From Scleromitrula shiraiana (taxonomy: Eukaryota; Ascomycota; Leotiomycetes; Helotiales; Sclerotiniaceae), in contig JABELC010000001.1 of the NCBI GenBank assembly GCA_028455995.1, positions 2,778,501 to 2,842,500 on the forward strand: 64,000 nucleotides of DNA. Direction: 5' to 3'. A program made the position numbers and the translations under genes. Shown here piece after piece: positions 33,972 to 46,705 of this stretch. Positions within the stretch are counted from its first letter, which is position 1. Every line of letters begins with the position of its first letter. The notes under the pieces are model-generated. The model had not been told where the DNA came from. It searched no databases and saw only the letters and a program-made list of their open reading frames with translations.

Positions 33972-36755
33972 ATGGCTTCTGCTGCTGCTTCAAATGGATC
34001 GCCAACTCTCCGTCGAGCAACCCGTAGTCAAGAGAATACTGCAGTTACAGAAGATGTAATTGACAAGATGACTTCACGAATGGTAAGTTCTAGCTTGCCG
34101 ATACTTCTCATCATCTTCCTATATAAAACCATATATTCTTCTCATACACAAGGTTCAAATCCATTCTCACTTATGTTGCCTCCCTGCCATCGGAGTATGC
34201 AGTATTTCCTGTATACACTCCTGACATGTCCGTTTCTGCAAGCCATCTAAGCAATATGAATTCTATATATTTTCGTATCATACTAATCATTTCCCATCAG
34301 AGTACTGCTAATACTCTCAAAAAGGCCGCCACTGCACTCTCTACTAATAAACTAGGAAATCAAGCTGCTCCCAAGGTATGTTAAATCTACTATGGTTTCT
34401 GATTGTTTTCTAATTGTTGCAGAAGATGAAGTTGAGCCACGAGGCTACCAATCCTGTTTCTGCAGTCACCTCGATGTCACCGCCCCTCAACAACGAATCA
34501 AACCCAGTTGATAAGCTATTGGCAAAGCTATCCGAACAACAGGCTGTTCTCAACAGACAGCATGAAGCCTTGAGACTATCAGATGATTACGGCAACTGTA
34601 ACTCACGTATCATTGACTACAATTCTGCTCCAACTTCTGTCCCGATCACACCTGCCACCGAAACATTCAACTCAGGGACTGCTACTGCTCCAACAACTCG
34701 GCCCCAGAGCCGTGGCGAGGAAGACGGTCAACTTGATGCCGAGGAAGTTCTTCGTTTGAAGCTTGAGTTGGAGGCTGCTAAAGGTAGGATTGCACGCATG
34801 GACCAAGAACTTGCTCAGAATCGTATCACAAAGCATACCATTGATCAGGCAATTGGCGGTGTATCTGAAGCAGATTTCGCTCCAGAGATTGTTAGTCACC
34901 CACTTAACAGCTTTCGCCCCCAAATCTCTCGCGACAATTCCTGGGCAGCACAAGAAGATACGCATTCAGACAACAGTGATGCTGTTTCTTCTAGTGGATA
35001 TAGCCGGACTCGTGCCATCTGGGGTAACAGCAGCAAGCAGAGCTTCCCAAATGCTCCAGCCATGCCACCGTTTCAACCGGCTGATCCAAATTCCACTGGA
35101 CAATGGATGGGTCGTGGTTTCAATCAGCCATTTGCTGAGCCAAACATGGCATTTGGTGCACCACCTATGAATGCTTTCCGTGGCGAAAGATTTGAGCCTG
35201 ATATGATGATGCCTTCTGGCCCACCCCGTCGCAACAACGGTGGACGGTTCAACAATCGAAATTTGGGTTCTGTTCCTTACTCAAGCAGTTCAAGCTCATT
35301 CGACGGTTTCACACCAGCATCAAGCTCATATGGCTCTGTGGGTGGTATCCCAACTCCAACCGGAATGGGCATAAATCTGGGAGGCAGTATGTACTCTGGC
35401 TATCAACCTCAGCCGATTGGTACACCTCTTTCTCCCCACGCACCGGAGTTTACTTCTTCCAACGCGGGATGGAAAAATGATGCAAGTATCAAGTATCTCT
35501 TGTTCAAATTCTTGCTAACAAACAATCAAGCAGACTGCTGTTACCGAAGGTCAGACCTATCTACCTACTACAGAGCCATTGAACTACCGTCGTCTTCTTG
35601 ATCGAACTGTCAATTGCAATTGGAAATACATTGTTGACAAGATTGTCTGCAATAATGATCAGCAAGCTTCAATCTTCCTTCAACAGAAGCTCAAGGTTGG
35701 CACGACCGAGCAGAAATACGACATCGTTGAAGCCATTGTTGCTCAGGCATATCCTTTGATGGTGAATCGTTTCGGTAACTTCTTAGTTCAACGCTGCTTT
35801 GAGCATGGAACTCCAGAGCAAGTTATTAAGATTGCAGAGGCTATCCGAGGCAACACTCTCAATCTTTCCATGGATGCCTTTGGCTGCCATGTCGTTCAGA
35901 AGGCTTTCGATTCTGTTCCCGAAGATTACAAGGCTATCATGGTTCATGAACTTCTTCGTCGAATCCCTGAAACCGTCATTCATCGCTACGCTTGTCATGT
36001 TTGGCAAAAGCTGTTTGAGCTTCGGTGGACTGAATCCCCCCCACAGATCATGAAATATGTCAACGAGGCTCTTCGTGGGATGTGGCATGAGGTCGCACTT
36101 GGAGAGACCGGTAGCTTGGTTGTCCAAAACATATTTGAGAATTGTCTCGAAGAAGATAAGGTATGTTTGCTTATACACTCATTACAATTCCAAACTAACT
36201 CTGCAACAGCGACCTTGTATTGAAGAAGTTCTTGCAAGCATTGATATTGTCGCTCATGGACAATTCGGCAACTGGTGTATCCAGCACATCTGTGAACATG
36301 GCGCTCCTGCCGATCGTAGCCGAGCGATTGATCATGTCATCCGCTATGCTTCTGAGTATAGTATGGATCAATTCGCCTCAAAGGTTGTTGAGAAATGTCT
36401 CAAAATTGGTGGTGTTGACTTCCTTGGCCGTTATCTTGATCGTGTTTGTGAAGGACGTCTTGATCGCCCTCGCATTCCATTGATCGACATCGCTAGCGAT
36501 CAATACGGCAACTATCTCATCCAGTACATATTGCAACACTCTAACCCTCAACATCGAGAAATTGTTGCCTCACACATTCGCAAGCATATGGTTTCTCTCC
36601 GTGGTTCCAAATTCGGTTCTCGAGTCGGTATGCTTTGCACCAATCCTGCTCTCCAAACCCGTCCTGGACCTGGTGTCGGTCCTGCCGTCAGTGCCCCGCC
36701 ACCACGCATGCCCTCAACCAATGTCCGATATGGTGGTGGTGGTGCGTATCGCTAA
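33972..36755 (+). CDS. PUF (Pumilio) family RNA-binding protein
   Basis: Five exons (33972-34082, 34301-34375, 34423-35481, 35534-36160, 36210-36755) give 805 residues. The first 410 are low-complexity with a predicted coiled segment (VDKLLAKLSEQQAVLNRQHE and EEVLRLKLELEAAKGRI). The C-terminal half is a chain of Pumilio repeats with typical cores: NRFGNFLVQRCFEH, DAFGCHVVQKAFD, HRYACHVWQKLFEL, GETGSLVVQNIFE, GQFGNWCIQHICEH, DQFASKVVEKCLK and DQYGNYLIQYILQH. Such proteins bind UGUA-containing 3' UTR sites and usually repress or localise mRNA in the cytoplasm. The third intron (35482-35533) must start with GC (T|GCAAGT) rather than GT: only that choice restores the frame into TAVTEGQTYLP. It has a GCTAAC branch. 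Confidence 0.93.
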
Positions 36756-37653
36756 AACATTTCACTCAATCATTTACTTCTGTTGCTATGTCATATTGCT
36801 CTTTTTGTGTTCTGGGTCAACTCACGATCTTTACAGTCGATACATGATTTCTTGTAACCAAGATAACGAGACAACATATCCTACGGTTTTTTGTTTTCTG
36901 GCTTCCGATTCTTCATATCTATGGATGTCTTTCTATTGGTTTTCGACATCCTGCGGGCGCAACCTTAAACTTTTATTATTCGCCCTTCAAATGGGTTTTC
37001 TTCAGGTCGAATTACAATATATTCATTCTGTTTAATCAACATCTTCTTCGAAAAGTTATTCTACCATAACAAGTCATCCTATACTGAGGATTATCATCAG
37101 TACTTTGGACAGATCATAGTTACGACTTTTGCATTTTCGTTGTCGAGATATAGCTTTGAGGCTTACTAGGCCGCCCTGCAATTTCATCATCGACTTTTGC
37201 AATAGATATTGTGCGGATGTATATTTTCTGGTATTATTTGTACCGACTTTCCATTCGTTTTCAGGGAAAACCATCGTCATTGCGACGGAATATAATGTGT
37301 TGGACGGGAGATCGATTATATTACTATTACTTATTGTGCTCTTTCTGAGTCTACTTGTACTTAACACTTAAAACACCTAAAGCTTTGTTATATAGTCACT
37401 CGTTATTAAATTTAAAAAGCTTTTGACGATATTCTTGTTAGTTCGTAGATTTTTGATCCCAAAATGTGAGATCTAGTTCTAGATAATTCGATAATCATAG
37501 AGTGCCTGAGCTAAATTGATATATCAGTGCCTTGATAGTTAGGCATAAACCACTTAACGCGATAAAATACCTTGACGCGTCGAACAATTCTCAAATAAAT
37601 ATTTGACAGTAATTGGCAAATATCTACGAATACTAAAATAAAACAAAGCAAAC
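36756..37653. other. Intergenic, mostly 3' untranslated and promoter sequence
   Basis: This 898-base stretch follows the PUF gene and ends just before the RFC ATG, where an AAACAAAGCAAAC leader is seen. No gene is evident; minus-strand frames near 37074 and 37511 have no domain. Confidence 0.45.
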
Positions 37654-38957
37654 ATGTCGGACTACGAAGATGATATGGACATTGATGCGCCACCTGCGCA
37701 GGATTCAATAACATTCAGCTCTGATAATACCAATTCCAAAGGTAAACGGAGTGCTGCAAACTTGCCCGTCGAGGCTGAAGATAGTCTTCCATGGGTAGAA
37801 AAATATCGTCCAGATACCTTGGAAGATGTATCTGGACATCAAGATATCCTTGCTACCATAAACAAATTTGTTGAAACAAATGTGAGCTACTCAAACCTCT
37901 TCAATTCCCATTCCTCTTTGCAGCCTTCTAACTTGTTCCTAGAGACTCCCCCATCTTCTCTTCTATGGACCACCAGGAACAGGAAAGACCTCAACCATCC
38001 TCGCTTTGGCTCGACGTATCTATGGCGCAAAGAACATGCGGCAAATGGTTCTCGAACTCAATGCTTCCGACGATCGTGGCATCGACGTTGTGCGGGAACA
38101 AATCAAGACATTCGCAAGCACAAAACAGATCTTCTCTATGAACGCAACGACTACATCCCCGGGTGCCTACAAGCTTATTATTCTAGACGAGGCTGACGCC
38201 ATGACATCTACCGCGCAGATGGCACTGAGAAGGGTAATGGAGAAATATACGGCGAACACGAGATTTTGCGTTATCGCAAATTATACACATAAACTTAGTC
38301 CGGCGCTGCTGAGTCGTTGTACGAGGTTTCGTTTTAGTCCTTTGAAGGAGCCGGATATTAGAGTTTTGGTTGATAAGGTTATTGTGGAGGAGAATGTGAA
38401 GATTTCGCCGGAGGCGACGGATGCGTTGGTTAGGTTGAGTAAGGGGGATATGAGACGGGCGTTGAATGTTTTGCAGGCTTGTCATGCGAGCAGTATGTTT
38501 TTACTTCCTTCTTCTCTTTGTGTTCATCTTGTTGGATTTGTATATGCTAATTCGAATTGCACCAGGTACTCCTATCCATCTCAAAGGCGCACCCAAACCT
38601 GCAGAAAAGGATATCGTCCGAGATCTCATAACCGAAACCACCATCTACGATTGTATCGCCTCACCCCACCCAGGCGATATATCCAAAATCATGAACACGA
38701 TTCTAGAAACCTCAGATGTCAAGTCCTGTCTCACAATGATCAATTCTATTAAAGCAACTCAGGGTCTCGCATTAGCAGATATCATCACGTCAATATCGGA
38801 AGAACTCACCAAGTTAGATGTACCAGCCCCCGTTATGATAACCTGGTTGCAAGGCTTGGCAGACGTGGAATATCGGTTAAGTGGTGGGGGAAGCGAGGTT
38901 ATACAAACGGGGGCATTAGTCGGGGTTGTGAGGGAGGGCGCGGAACTTATGAAGTAA
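37654..38957 (+). CDS. RFC3: Replication factor C small subunit (Rfc3 type)
   Basis: Exons 37654-37881, 37943-38492 and 38566-38957 give 389 residues. After a short acidic N-terminus comes the RFC box LPWVEKYRPDTLEDVSGHQ. The AAA+ core follows: Walker A in LLFYGPPGTGKTSTILALA, then ELNASDDRGIDVVREQI, Walker B in LIILDEADAMT, and the SRC motif in LLSRCTRFRFSPL. The last exon is the helical collar (GAPKPAEKDIVRDLI to the end). It is one of the small subunits of the clamp loader that opens PCNA at primer ends; Rfc3 (human RFC5 type) is the best match by recall. Codon choice runs C-rich then G-rich in exon 2, and again in exon 3. Confidence 0.92.
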
Positions 38958-39355
38958 TGATTTGACTGCATTAGATATGGATGGATATTGATAGGTCTGG
39001 TCTGTATGGATGTTCAGGGCGTTTAAGGAGTAGGTTGGTATGAAAAGTAATACGCTATAAAGCCACTCGTGTCTGATTAGACGACAGCTATGTATGGAGA
39101 TTGTGGGGAAGATAAATAAGTAGGAGGATGTTTGTCATAGGCGAATTCATTTTGGCAAGAGTCATATGTATGGAATTAGCATTGCATAAATAAATATATA
39201 TACCCATCGTACCAGCTATTTCATAACTATCCAGTGCAACCTTTCAATTGACAAATGGCATATCAGATTTACCTAACTCAGTATCGAACAATTACAAATA
39301 AGAAAGTATCGAAACCATAACTAAACCTAACCCACACATCCCCATTCCCGCGACC
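38958..39355. other. Intergenic between convergent genes
   Basis: 398 bases between the RFC stop and the Hsp70-like gene's end. AT-rich, with no gene seen. Confidence 0.5.
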
Positions 39356-41759
39356 TTAATCATACTCAGCATCCACACTCCCCATTTCCCTCCCCCTAAT
39401 CTCAAGCGAAAACTTCATAATAGCCGGCTGAATCGTAACCACCAAATCATAGTAAACATCAAAATAATTCAACCCATCCAATCCCACCCGTCTCTTAAAC
39501 TGATTCTTATCCACGCTTCTCAGATCCGCCGTAAGTATGCAATTAATCTTGGTATTGGAGATAGAAGGATGGGTAGGTGGGATTTTATTCTCGGATTGTA
39601 CGAGCTCGTCTTTGAGGATTAGGTCGTCGGGGAGGTGGTGCTCTTCGAGAGTGCGGTAGAAGGGGAATTTCATGGTTTGTTCGCGTTTGAGGTCTTCGCC
39701 GCGGTAGATGTACCAGGTCATCTGGGGTGGTTTGGTTAGTTGGTGGGGAATGACCTAAATTGACATGGGTGAATGGGGGAAATCTACCGGATGCATGGGA
39801 TAGATTTCGGAATTAGGGATGAGATTAATTGACGTACTCTCTTAGTTCGGTTCTTTCCGTCTGATGCATCATATACTTTTGGTTGTCCATTATCGACTTC
39901 TTCGTCGTAGAGCTCCATGGCTGCAACTCCGTAGTGTCGGGTTGCTTGCGTAGATACAATGACTGCTTCTTGTGGGAGACGACTCAGAACAGCCCCTCTA
40001 AATTTTCGATTAGCATATCTCGATATCTAGATGTTTGGCGATATAAATGCTTACTTGACGATAGCAGACCAAGCATTGTGAGGTTGTATGATTTGAATCT
40101 TTGGGTGAATCTCCTCAAGACGAGTCTTCATGTATTCACTTGCTCCGAAACCTCCGACTAGGAATATGGCCTGAAGGTTGTTAGACTTGTTCCTAATTTT
40201 CAATCTTTCAAATGAGTATTACCTTGATCTCGTTGGCTTTTGGATGTCTCTCTTGCATTCGCTTCACCATTACCAGATTTACCTGATCATCCACCAATCT
40301 CTCAATATCTGTTATCAGTAGGTCGAAAATCGCTTTCACATCATCCCTTTTTGATAGTTAGCCGGTTGTCGATACGCCTAATCCCTGATGTATATAGGTT
40401 TAGAAACATACCCTTTCATATTCCATGTATTAGATTGCAATCCATTCACTGGATCATCTTTCAAGTCGACCATAGGAAAGTTCACATAGTAATCCTCATC
40501 TGGGTCGCCCCTGAATGCAGGTTTGATACTCTGATCAAATTGCTTGGTGGCTTGTTCAAAACTTTGGTTTTCCGCAAGTGGAAATATGCATCTTCTCCTA
40601 CTAGATCTTTTACCGCTTGCTCGAAACGGCGGTTTAGTCCAAGAGATCCAGCCATGCCACCTAGATAGTTTAGTAAGTAAAGACATTACCGTATGAGGTA
40701 GGAAGAAAGAAGGAAAAAAAGGAAAAAGATAAAATTAAGCACCTTTTCCTGGAACTAATTCTTTGAGTTCTAGTTTGGGAGTGAGGCTGACTATCTCGTA
40801 AGATATTAAATCAACAGTTCCTCTACCTGCATCACAGATTACAAATGCATCGCCAACCTAGTACATCATTAGTCTCTATGCTATGACCTTGAATCAGGAA
40901 TGGAGTTGCCAGCTTGCAGCAAGCGATCGGTCGGCCATCATATGCAATGTGTACAATGCTGCGGCTTCTGGCTCCTTGATCAATGTGATGGGATGAATAC
41001 CGGCTTGCTTTGCCGCCTGTATTTGATATCAGTTACATAATCTATGACCACGATGTGCAAGTTTCAGTACCTTTAACGTAGTATCCTTCGCCTTATAAGA
41101 CCATACAGCAGGCACTGACAGAACGAATTGTCTCTGACACATGGAAAGATACTCAGAAGGGACCTTCGCCTCGATCCTTTCTATCGCATGTTTTTATATT
41201 GCTCCAATATAATCGGCTGCAACGTCTACTGCTGGCTTTCCTAGGCGTTTGAGGTCGGATTTTGCGGTGGATTCGGGAAGATATAACGGACGTAATTGGT
41301 CGGGATCGAGGAGAAGTTTGACACCAGCTACTGTGTCTGTTTTGTGTTTTTGCGCTCCCCATGTAAAGACATTTTTGTCATCGGGATCATAGCAGATTAC
41401 TGTGGGTGTTTTGGGTTGTTTGAGTGCAAGACCTGGAAGAGGGTTTGTTAGTCTCCCTCGATGGTACTTTGCAATATTTGAGCTATAAAACTTTCTTAAT
41501 CAATTGAAAATCCAAATATACTGATTGTCATGTCCCCATAGTTTGGTCTATATGCTTGAACTGTTAAACAGTCACGATTATTCTTACCTGGCCAATCCAA
41601 GACAGACACAAGATCTGGCTTTCCTCCCTTAGCAAACGTGTATGCTATTCCACTGAAAGTTGTACCAAAGTCCAGACCAATAACGAGTTGATCGTCGGAT
41701 TAATGAACTTTGAGCTCGTTAACTCCCCGAAACATCTTGTGGGGGTCGCTGTCACCCAT
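39356..41759 (-). pseudogene. Hsp70-like ATPase-domain gene with several lesions
   Basis: Minus-strand exons spell a fungal Hsp70-related protein. LVIGLDFGTTFSGIAYTF (phosphate-1 loop) is followed by PKTPTVICYDPDD, EYLSMCQRQFVLSVPAVWS, TLIKEPEAAALYTLH and AFVICDAGRGTVDLIS (phosphate-2 loop). Later come GSLGLNRRFE, then after a frame change FEQATKQFDQSIKPAFRG, KAIFLVGGFGASEYMK, and a C-terminus from MTWYIYRGEDLK to 39356. Lesions: TAA at 41700-41702 (codon 20), TAA at 41194-41196 between YIGAI and KHAIERI, a frame change near 40570, and Arg replacing the middle Gly of the DAGGGT motif. One intron (donor GCAAGC, about 40860-40920) is GC-AG. Relatives lack the standard Hsp70 substrate domain and their role is largely unknown. 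The number of lesions makes a functional product unlikely. Confidence 0.8.
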
Positions 41760-42407
41760 TTTGAGGTAGGGGCTGAAAATTCTCTCTTATAACGTTGTTT
41801 ATTCTCGTCTCATTCGAGGCGATGAATACAATTGATATCAAATGGACAGAGAAAACATTACGAAAGCAAGATCAATACAATATGTATAAAAAAGTCTCTT
41901 CTCAGCCTGATAACCCGCAGCCCCCGTGCTTAAGACACATACTAAATCAATATGGCGGCTCAACCCTACAAATAGCCTTCCAAGACTGCCTAGCAGCCCG
42001 ATCCATTGATACCCCCACACAATTGATGTATAGGCAGCCAAGACGCCGCCAAAATACAACCTTGCACTAAAAATAATATATATCATCCGAATTGCTGACA
42101 TCTCCCCAGGTTAACGATGATCGGAAAAGGCTTGGTGCTGTAAGGCTCCATAAACGCCACAGCTGAGGTGTACTTTAATGCAACAGCGGGAAGGAACATA
42201 TTGATTGGGTTCATGCATAATGCTTTGAGCCCATCAACACTGGGAGTAAGACTCTGAGAAAGCTTTATCGGTGAAAGAAACAAAGAGAAAGTTGAAGTCA
42301 ACTTTGTATTTCTTGATTTGTGCACCTTAAGCGTAGAAGCAAATCAAGTTATCTTATGATATCTTGACCTCGAAATCATCTGCTTTTGTCTGATATTGAA
42401 TGTCAAA
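41760..42407. other. Intergenic between divergent broken genes
   Basis: 648 bases. Overlapping frames on both strands at 41795-42325 lack domains and any splice partner. Nothing else is seen. Confidence 0.45.
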
Positions 42408-43980
42408 ATGGCTGAAGACCATATGATGTCGGACGCAACGTATCCTGAATTGGCAGGAACTGGAAGAACACAGATGGAAGCAATGAGAGAAACGATTGAG
42501 ACAAAACTTCAAGAAATCAACAGGGCAATTGATTGCGGAATGGGAAATCTCAAAATTGAAGTTTCGAGCCAGATTCAAACGATTCACATAAGTGTCGATG
42601 GCCGAACAGCACGGCAAAGTACCGAAAGAGGAGGATTCATCAGTCGAGCCACACAAATGATAACCGGAACGGAATCATCGAATCCATTTGAAGAAGACCT
42701 CGAAAGTTATAAGCACAAGAACCAATCACTGAAAGAGAGTGTCGATTGCTAGAACGGGAGAGAGACCAACTTAAGAGTGAAAAGACTCAGAATGCCAAAA
42801 CAATTCGAGAACTTCAGTCTCCACTTCGGACTACTGAAGGTCATGCGATGAACTATCAAGAAACCAGAGCACAACTTGATAGCATTGAGCTGAAGAATCG
42901 TCAACTTCAGGAACAAACGCAAATGTTTCCCGACATAATTATAAACAAGTCAAGTAGCGACTCTGATGCTGTAGACGACCCTTTCATAATCAAAGAATTC
43001 GTGGCTTTACGAGAACAAATTCAACGCATTGAATTTCGATTCTACAAAGTAGAAACCCAGCGCCGCCCGTTGACAACGGGTAGGTTAAACAAAGTGTTGG
43101 AGAAAAAACAGAGAAAATTCTTTGCAATGTGGGACAAGGAATATGGGTTCACTGACCCACAATTGAGAAATCGAGCTAGAGCGATGGTCTTTGAGTTGCT
43201 AGCTGAGTTGCTTCAAACATCAATATATGGACTTGATGATTTTGGAGAGAAAGGGAATCTAGAGCAAGGATTGGTGGATTTAGAAGTTGCCCTGGGAAGT
43301 GCGCTCGAGCATGGTATGATTAATCTATTTCATTCATCACTGCTCGAATTTGTGACGGACTCAAACTGACTATCTGATCGAACAGGGAATCAAGCAGATC
43401 TTTCGTCCTGGCGTATACAAACCATCAAGCTCGCCTATCAACTCCCCCAAAGTTCAGCCCCATCTCGTCCTTCCCAAATTGCCACTACAATCTGGGATTT
43501 TATGGTTAGAGGTCCTTCCCCATACCCCGAAGAAGTTGCATGACGAACTTCGGGAACATCTCTCAAAACTTTGTAGCTCCGCATATAATCTGGCTTTAAC
43601 ACTCAGAAAATGTAAAGATACATACATATGTGAAATTGCAGATTCTGGAGATAGAGTAGATGCAGAGACAATGGAGCCGCAGGATAGTGAGGTGAGACCC
43701 ATTTCTTTAGTTCCACTCTTCAAAAATAACCATCTCGTTCTGCATCTTCTGTCATATATATCTTATCTTTTTCCCAATTTGATCGAGCCTTTTTTATCAT
43801 ATCTCAAACATCTTGTTGTAGGAAATTACTAACGTGTTGATGCTTGGAAAAGCTGCAAAGACGGCAAGAGACGAGAATTTGAAGGTTGCGTTTGTAATAA
43901 GCGGAGCATTGGTTAAGGTGGTGGAATTAGGCGGACAAAGATTGATTTTGGAGAAGGCACACGTGGTTATAACAGATTGA
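42408..43980 (+). pseudogene. Coiled-coil protein gene with two frameshifts
   Basis: The coding trace runs in three pieces. Frame one (42408-about 42735) has MAEDHMMSDATYPELAG and EAMRETIETKLQEINRAID. Frame two starts within RLLERERDQLKSEK and continues through a strong coiled coil (TIRELQSPLRTTEGH, DSIELKNRQLQEQTQ) to FAMWDKEYGFTDPQLRNRAR and LLAELLQTSIYGLDDFGEKG. An intron (43314-43386) leads to SSWRIQTIKLAYQLPQ. A second frame change near 43500 leads to TPKKLHDELREHLSKLC and AYNLALTLRKCKDTYICE, and a final intron (43692-43821) to EITNVLMLGKAAKTARDE and a stop at 43980. No intron of reasonable size explains either frame change. The domain layout (coiled coil plus helical C-terminal half) is that of an unnamed fungal family I vaguely recognise. 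Function unknown. Confidence 0.6.
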
Positions 43981-44940
43981 GATGAACGGAGAGTGACAAG
44001 ATGTTTATGATTGCTGTTGAAGGGCGACTTGCAGTTCCACAGCAGACAAAATTGAGATCGATGTTCTCACTAATAGAGCGATGACGAAACTGATGCATAT
44101 TATGGAAGTCGGGGTTGAAAAATGTATCACTTACTTTGATAATGCATTCCATGGAAAGCAATTCTCCCTAAGAATCGGAACCATCGATATATAGTATTGA
44201 TGTATATTCATGGGCGTGAATGCTTCATAGTTGAGGTGAGGATACAATTTTGCTCAAACTTTCACTAGAAGGTTGTATATATAATATAACATCGACTTCA
44301 AGCACTACTCAAAGCCAAAGAGATACTGTAAATCCAATTGTAGTTGTAAGCTCGAACCTACCGAGTCGCGTCAATACCTTACTCAGACCTGCAGTGGTGC
44401 GAAAAGAATTGGGAAGAATCCTTTCCCCACCATACCAATTTACCCCCACTTTCAGCAGAATGTTCTCAAGATTTTCGAACTTCAAATCTAAACCTCATTA
44501 TTAATCAATATTATCGCTTTTGTAAACCACTCTTTCAGCCTACAGTGTTCTGTTGTTACTGGCATGTAGGAATTACCGTTTCTTGTTTCTCTCCAAATTA
44601 TAGTTGGTACGCATTATTGTCGTAATGATGGTGGGCGGCAAGATGCACCATGTTACTTATACGGTAAGTACATTGGGCTCTGCTTCCCTATTGGTTGAAG
44701 TTTTCCGATGAAGCAACTCATAACTATCCATCTGTAAAGCTTTGTAAGTGATTATTGTCTAGCTGGTTTTGATGACTCGGTTGATCTGCTATTTATTAAT
44801 CATCAAATACGTATCCACTATCTCGACTCGAAGTCCCATTCATTGCTTATTAACTGGATTTTATATATATTGGTACTCGGTCTCGCCGGTACACCTGGGG
44901 CGACAAAGAATAACTTCTCTTCTACCATACTTGTAGAAAG
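43981..44940. other. Intergenic, no gene seen
   Basis: 960 bases upstream of the transporter. The frame at 44250-44504 has no domain. A TATATAT run is present at 44862. Confidence 0.45.
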
Positions 44941-46705
44941 ATGGAGCTCAATACGATAACCCCACAACATCATGATCACCGCAATGGCAGGAATAGCAAG
45001 GATTATCAGTTGGGTGTCTCGATCTCTTCTCCAGAGGTAGAAACAGAAATTTTTCGAGATGAAGAAGTCAACATGTCCGATGAATCGAGAAAGAATTCCG
45101 AGAGGAAATTGGTGAGAAAAGTCGACTTGAGGTTGTGCACCATTGCGGGAATACTTTGTAGTTTGAATTTGATGGATTCTGGAATTATAAGTTCCGCGAG
45201 TGTCACAAGTATCTTCGAAGATTTGGGTCTAGGGATTGGAAATCGATACGTGAGTTCCCGAAAGTTTTCTGTCCATGGAGTACGAAGTTGATGACTTTAA
45301 GACGGGACTGATGGAGCAAAAATTACATAGTCGGTATCGATATTGGTATATACGGTGACCAGCGTGACTTTCCAATTGCCCGCTGTGATTGCGGTGAGAA
45401 TGTTAGGACCAAGATGGTTGTTCTCTTTGATCACAGTTAGTTTCGGAGTTATTACTATGGTATGAGCCTCTTATCTATATTGACTAAAAATCCTCTAAGT
45501 CAAAGAAAATTAGTGTACGGCATTTATCAATACTTGGCAACAAATGATCATTCTCCGAGTTCTACTTGGAATTGCTCAATCGGCAATTTTTCCTGGTTTG
45601 AGCTATCTGATATCAACTTGGTACACTAGAAACGAACAGCAGTTGCGTTTTGCGTTTCTGCAATCAGGCGAGGTGATAATCGTGGGACTTGGTATCTTTC
45701 TGAATTATGGTCTGAATCACTTAAACGGAAAAGGTGGATTGGTTGGATGGAGATGGATGTTTTTGGTCCAGGGCTTACTTGCTATTGGTAAGTCTTGTTA
45801 GTACTTGAGATCAATTTATGATCTGACGGGATATTAGTTGTTGGGTTCGTGACCTACTTCTGGATTGTTGATTTTCCAGAGAATGCTCAAAAGAGCTTCA
45901 TGTTTCTAACGAAGGATCAACAAGATCTTGCAGAAAAGAGGATTTCGGACGATAGGGGTGATGTAAAGGCCGAGGAATTTTCGCTCCTAAGATGTCTAGT
46001 TCATTTTCTAGATCCAAAACTGTATGGGTTTTGTGCCTTGTTGTTTTGTTTAAACTTGGTATCAACAAGTAAGTATTGAAATATCCGGATTGTTTTGAAA
46101 TATTCGTTTGAAGGTAAAAAGCACCTCTAACTAAAGAAACAGGTTTATCTTACTTCCTACCGATCATTCTACAATCAGGTATGGGATACTCAGAAGATCA
46201 GTCCATCCTATTATCTGCTCCGCCATACTTTTATGCAGTAATTCCGGCCATTATCTCCTCAATCGTTGGAGATTATTATCAACTCCGAGGATTACTTATA
46301 ACTTTCAACAGTATTTGTACCATCGTAGGATTTTCTATGCTTGGCTTCGCGAATCAGAATACCGTTCGCTATATAGGAACATATCTCGCAACTGGAGGTT
46401 ATGTTTCCAATTGGGCTGCCATGAATGCTTATCAATCTTCGAATATCGCCGGTCAATGGAAAAGAGCCACATTCGCGGCGGCAAGTACTGCTTGCAATGG
46501 ATTAGGAGGGATTGCCGGCGCTTTTATTATTAGGTACAATGAAGCACCTCGATATACGACCGCAATTTGGGTCAGCATCGGGTCCCACATTGTCATAATT
46601 GCTATTGTCGGTATGTTTTCGATATATTTCTGGTATGCAAATGGCCGCCAGAAGAAGGGTCAACTTTTGCTTGAGAATACCTTGAATTTTAGATATACGT
46701 TTTAA
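44941..46705 (+). CDS. MFS transporter, anion:cation symporter (Dal5-like) type
   Basis: Five exons (44941-45249, 45331-45459, 45514-45787, 45838-46068, 46143-46705) give 501 residues with phases that close correctly. A hydrophilic N-tail leads to the first helix (RKVDLRLCTIAGILCSLNLM). The second exon supplies VYTVTSVTFQLPAVIAV and GPRWLFSLITVSFGVIT. Exon 3 has the family's RVLLGIAQSAIFPGLSYLIS and WYTRNEQQLRFA, and exon 5 has SYFLPIILQSGMGYSEDQS and SNIAGQWKRAT. These motifs fit the fungal allantoate/nicotinate permease group, plasma-membrane uptake carriers for organic anions and vitamins. Twelve membrane helices are expected. The substrate cannot be told. In contrast to its neighbours, no lesion is visible. 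Confidence 0.88.

Noticed and set aside
38183..38485. Minus-strand frame over RFC exon 2
   Set aside because: Shadow of a gene with clear Walker motifs. It remains open because of the G-rich codon bias.
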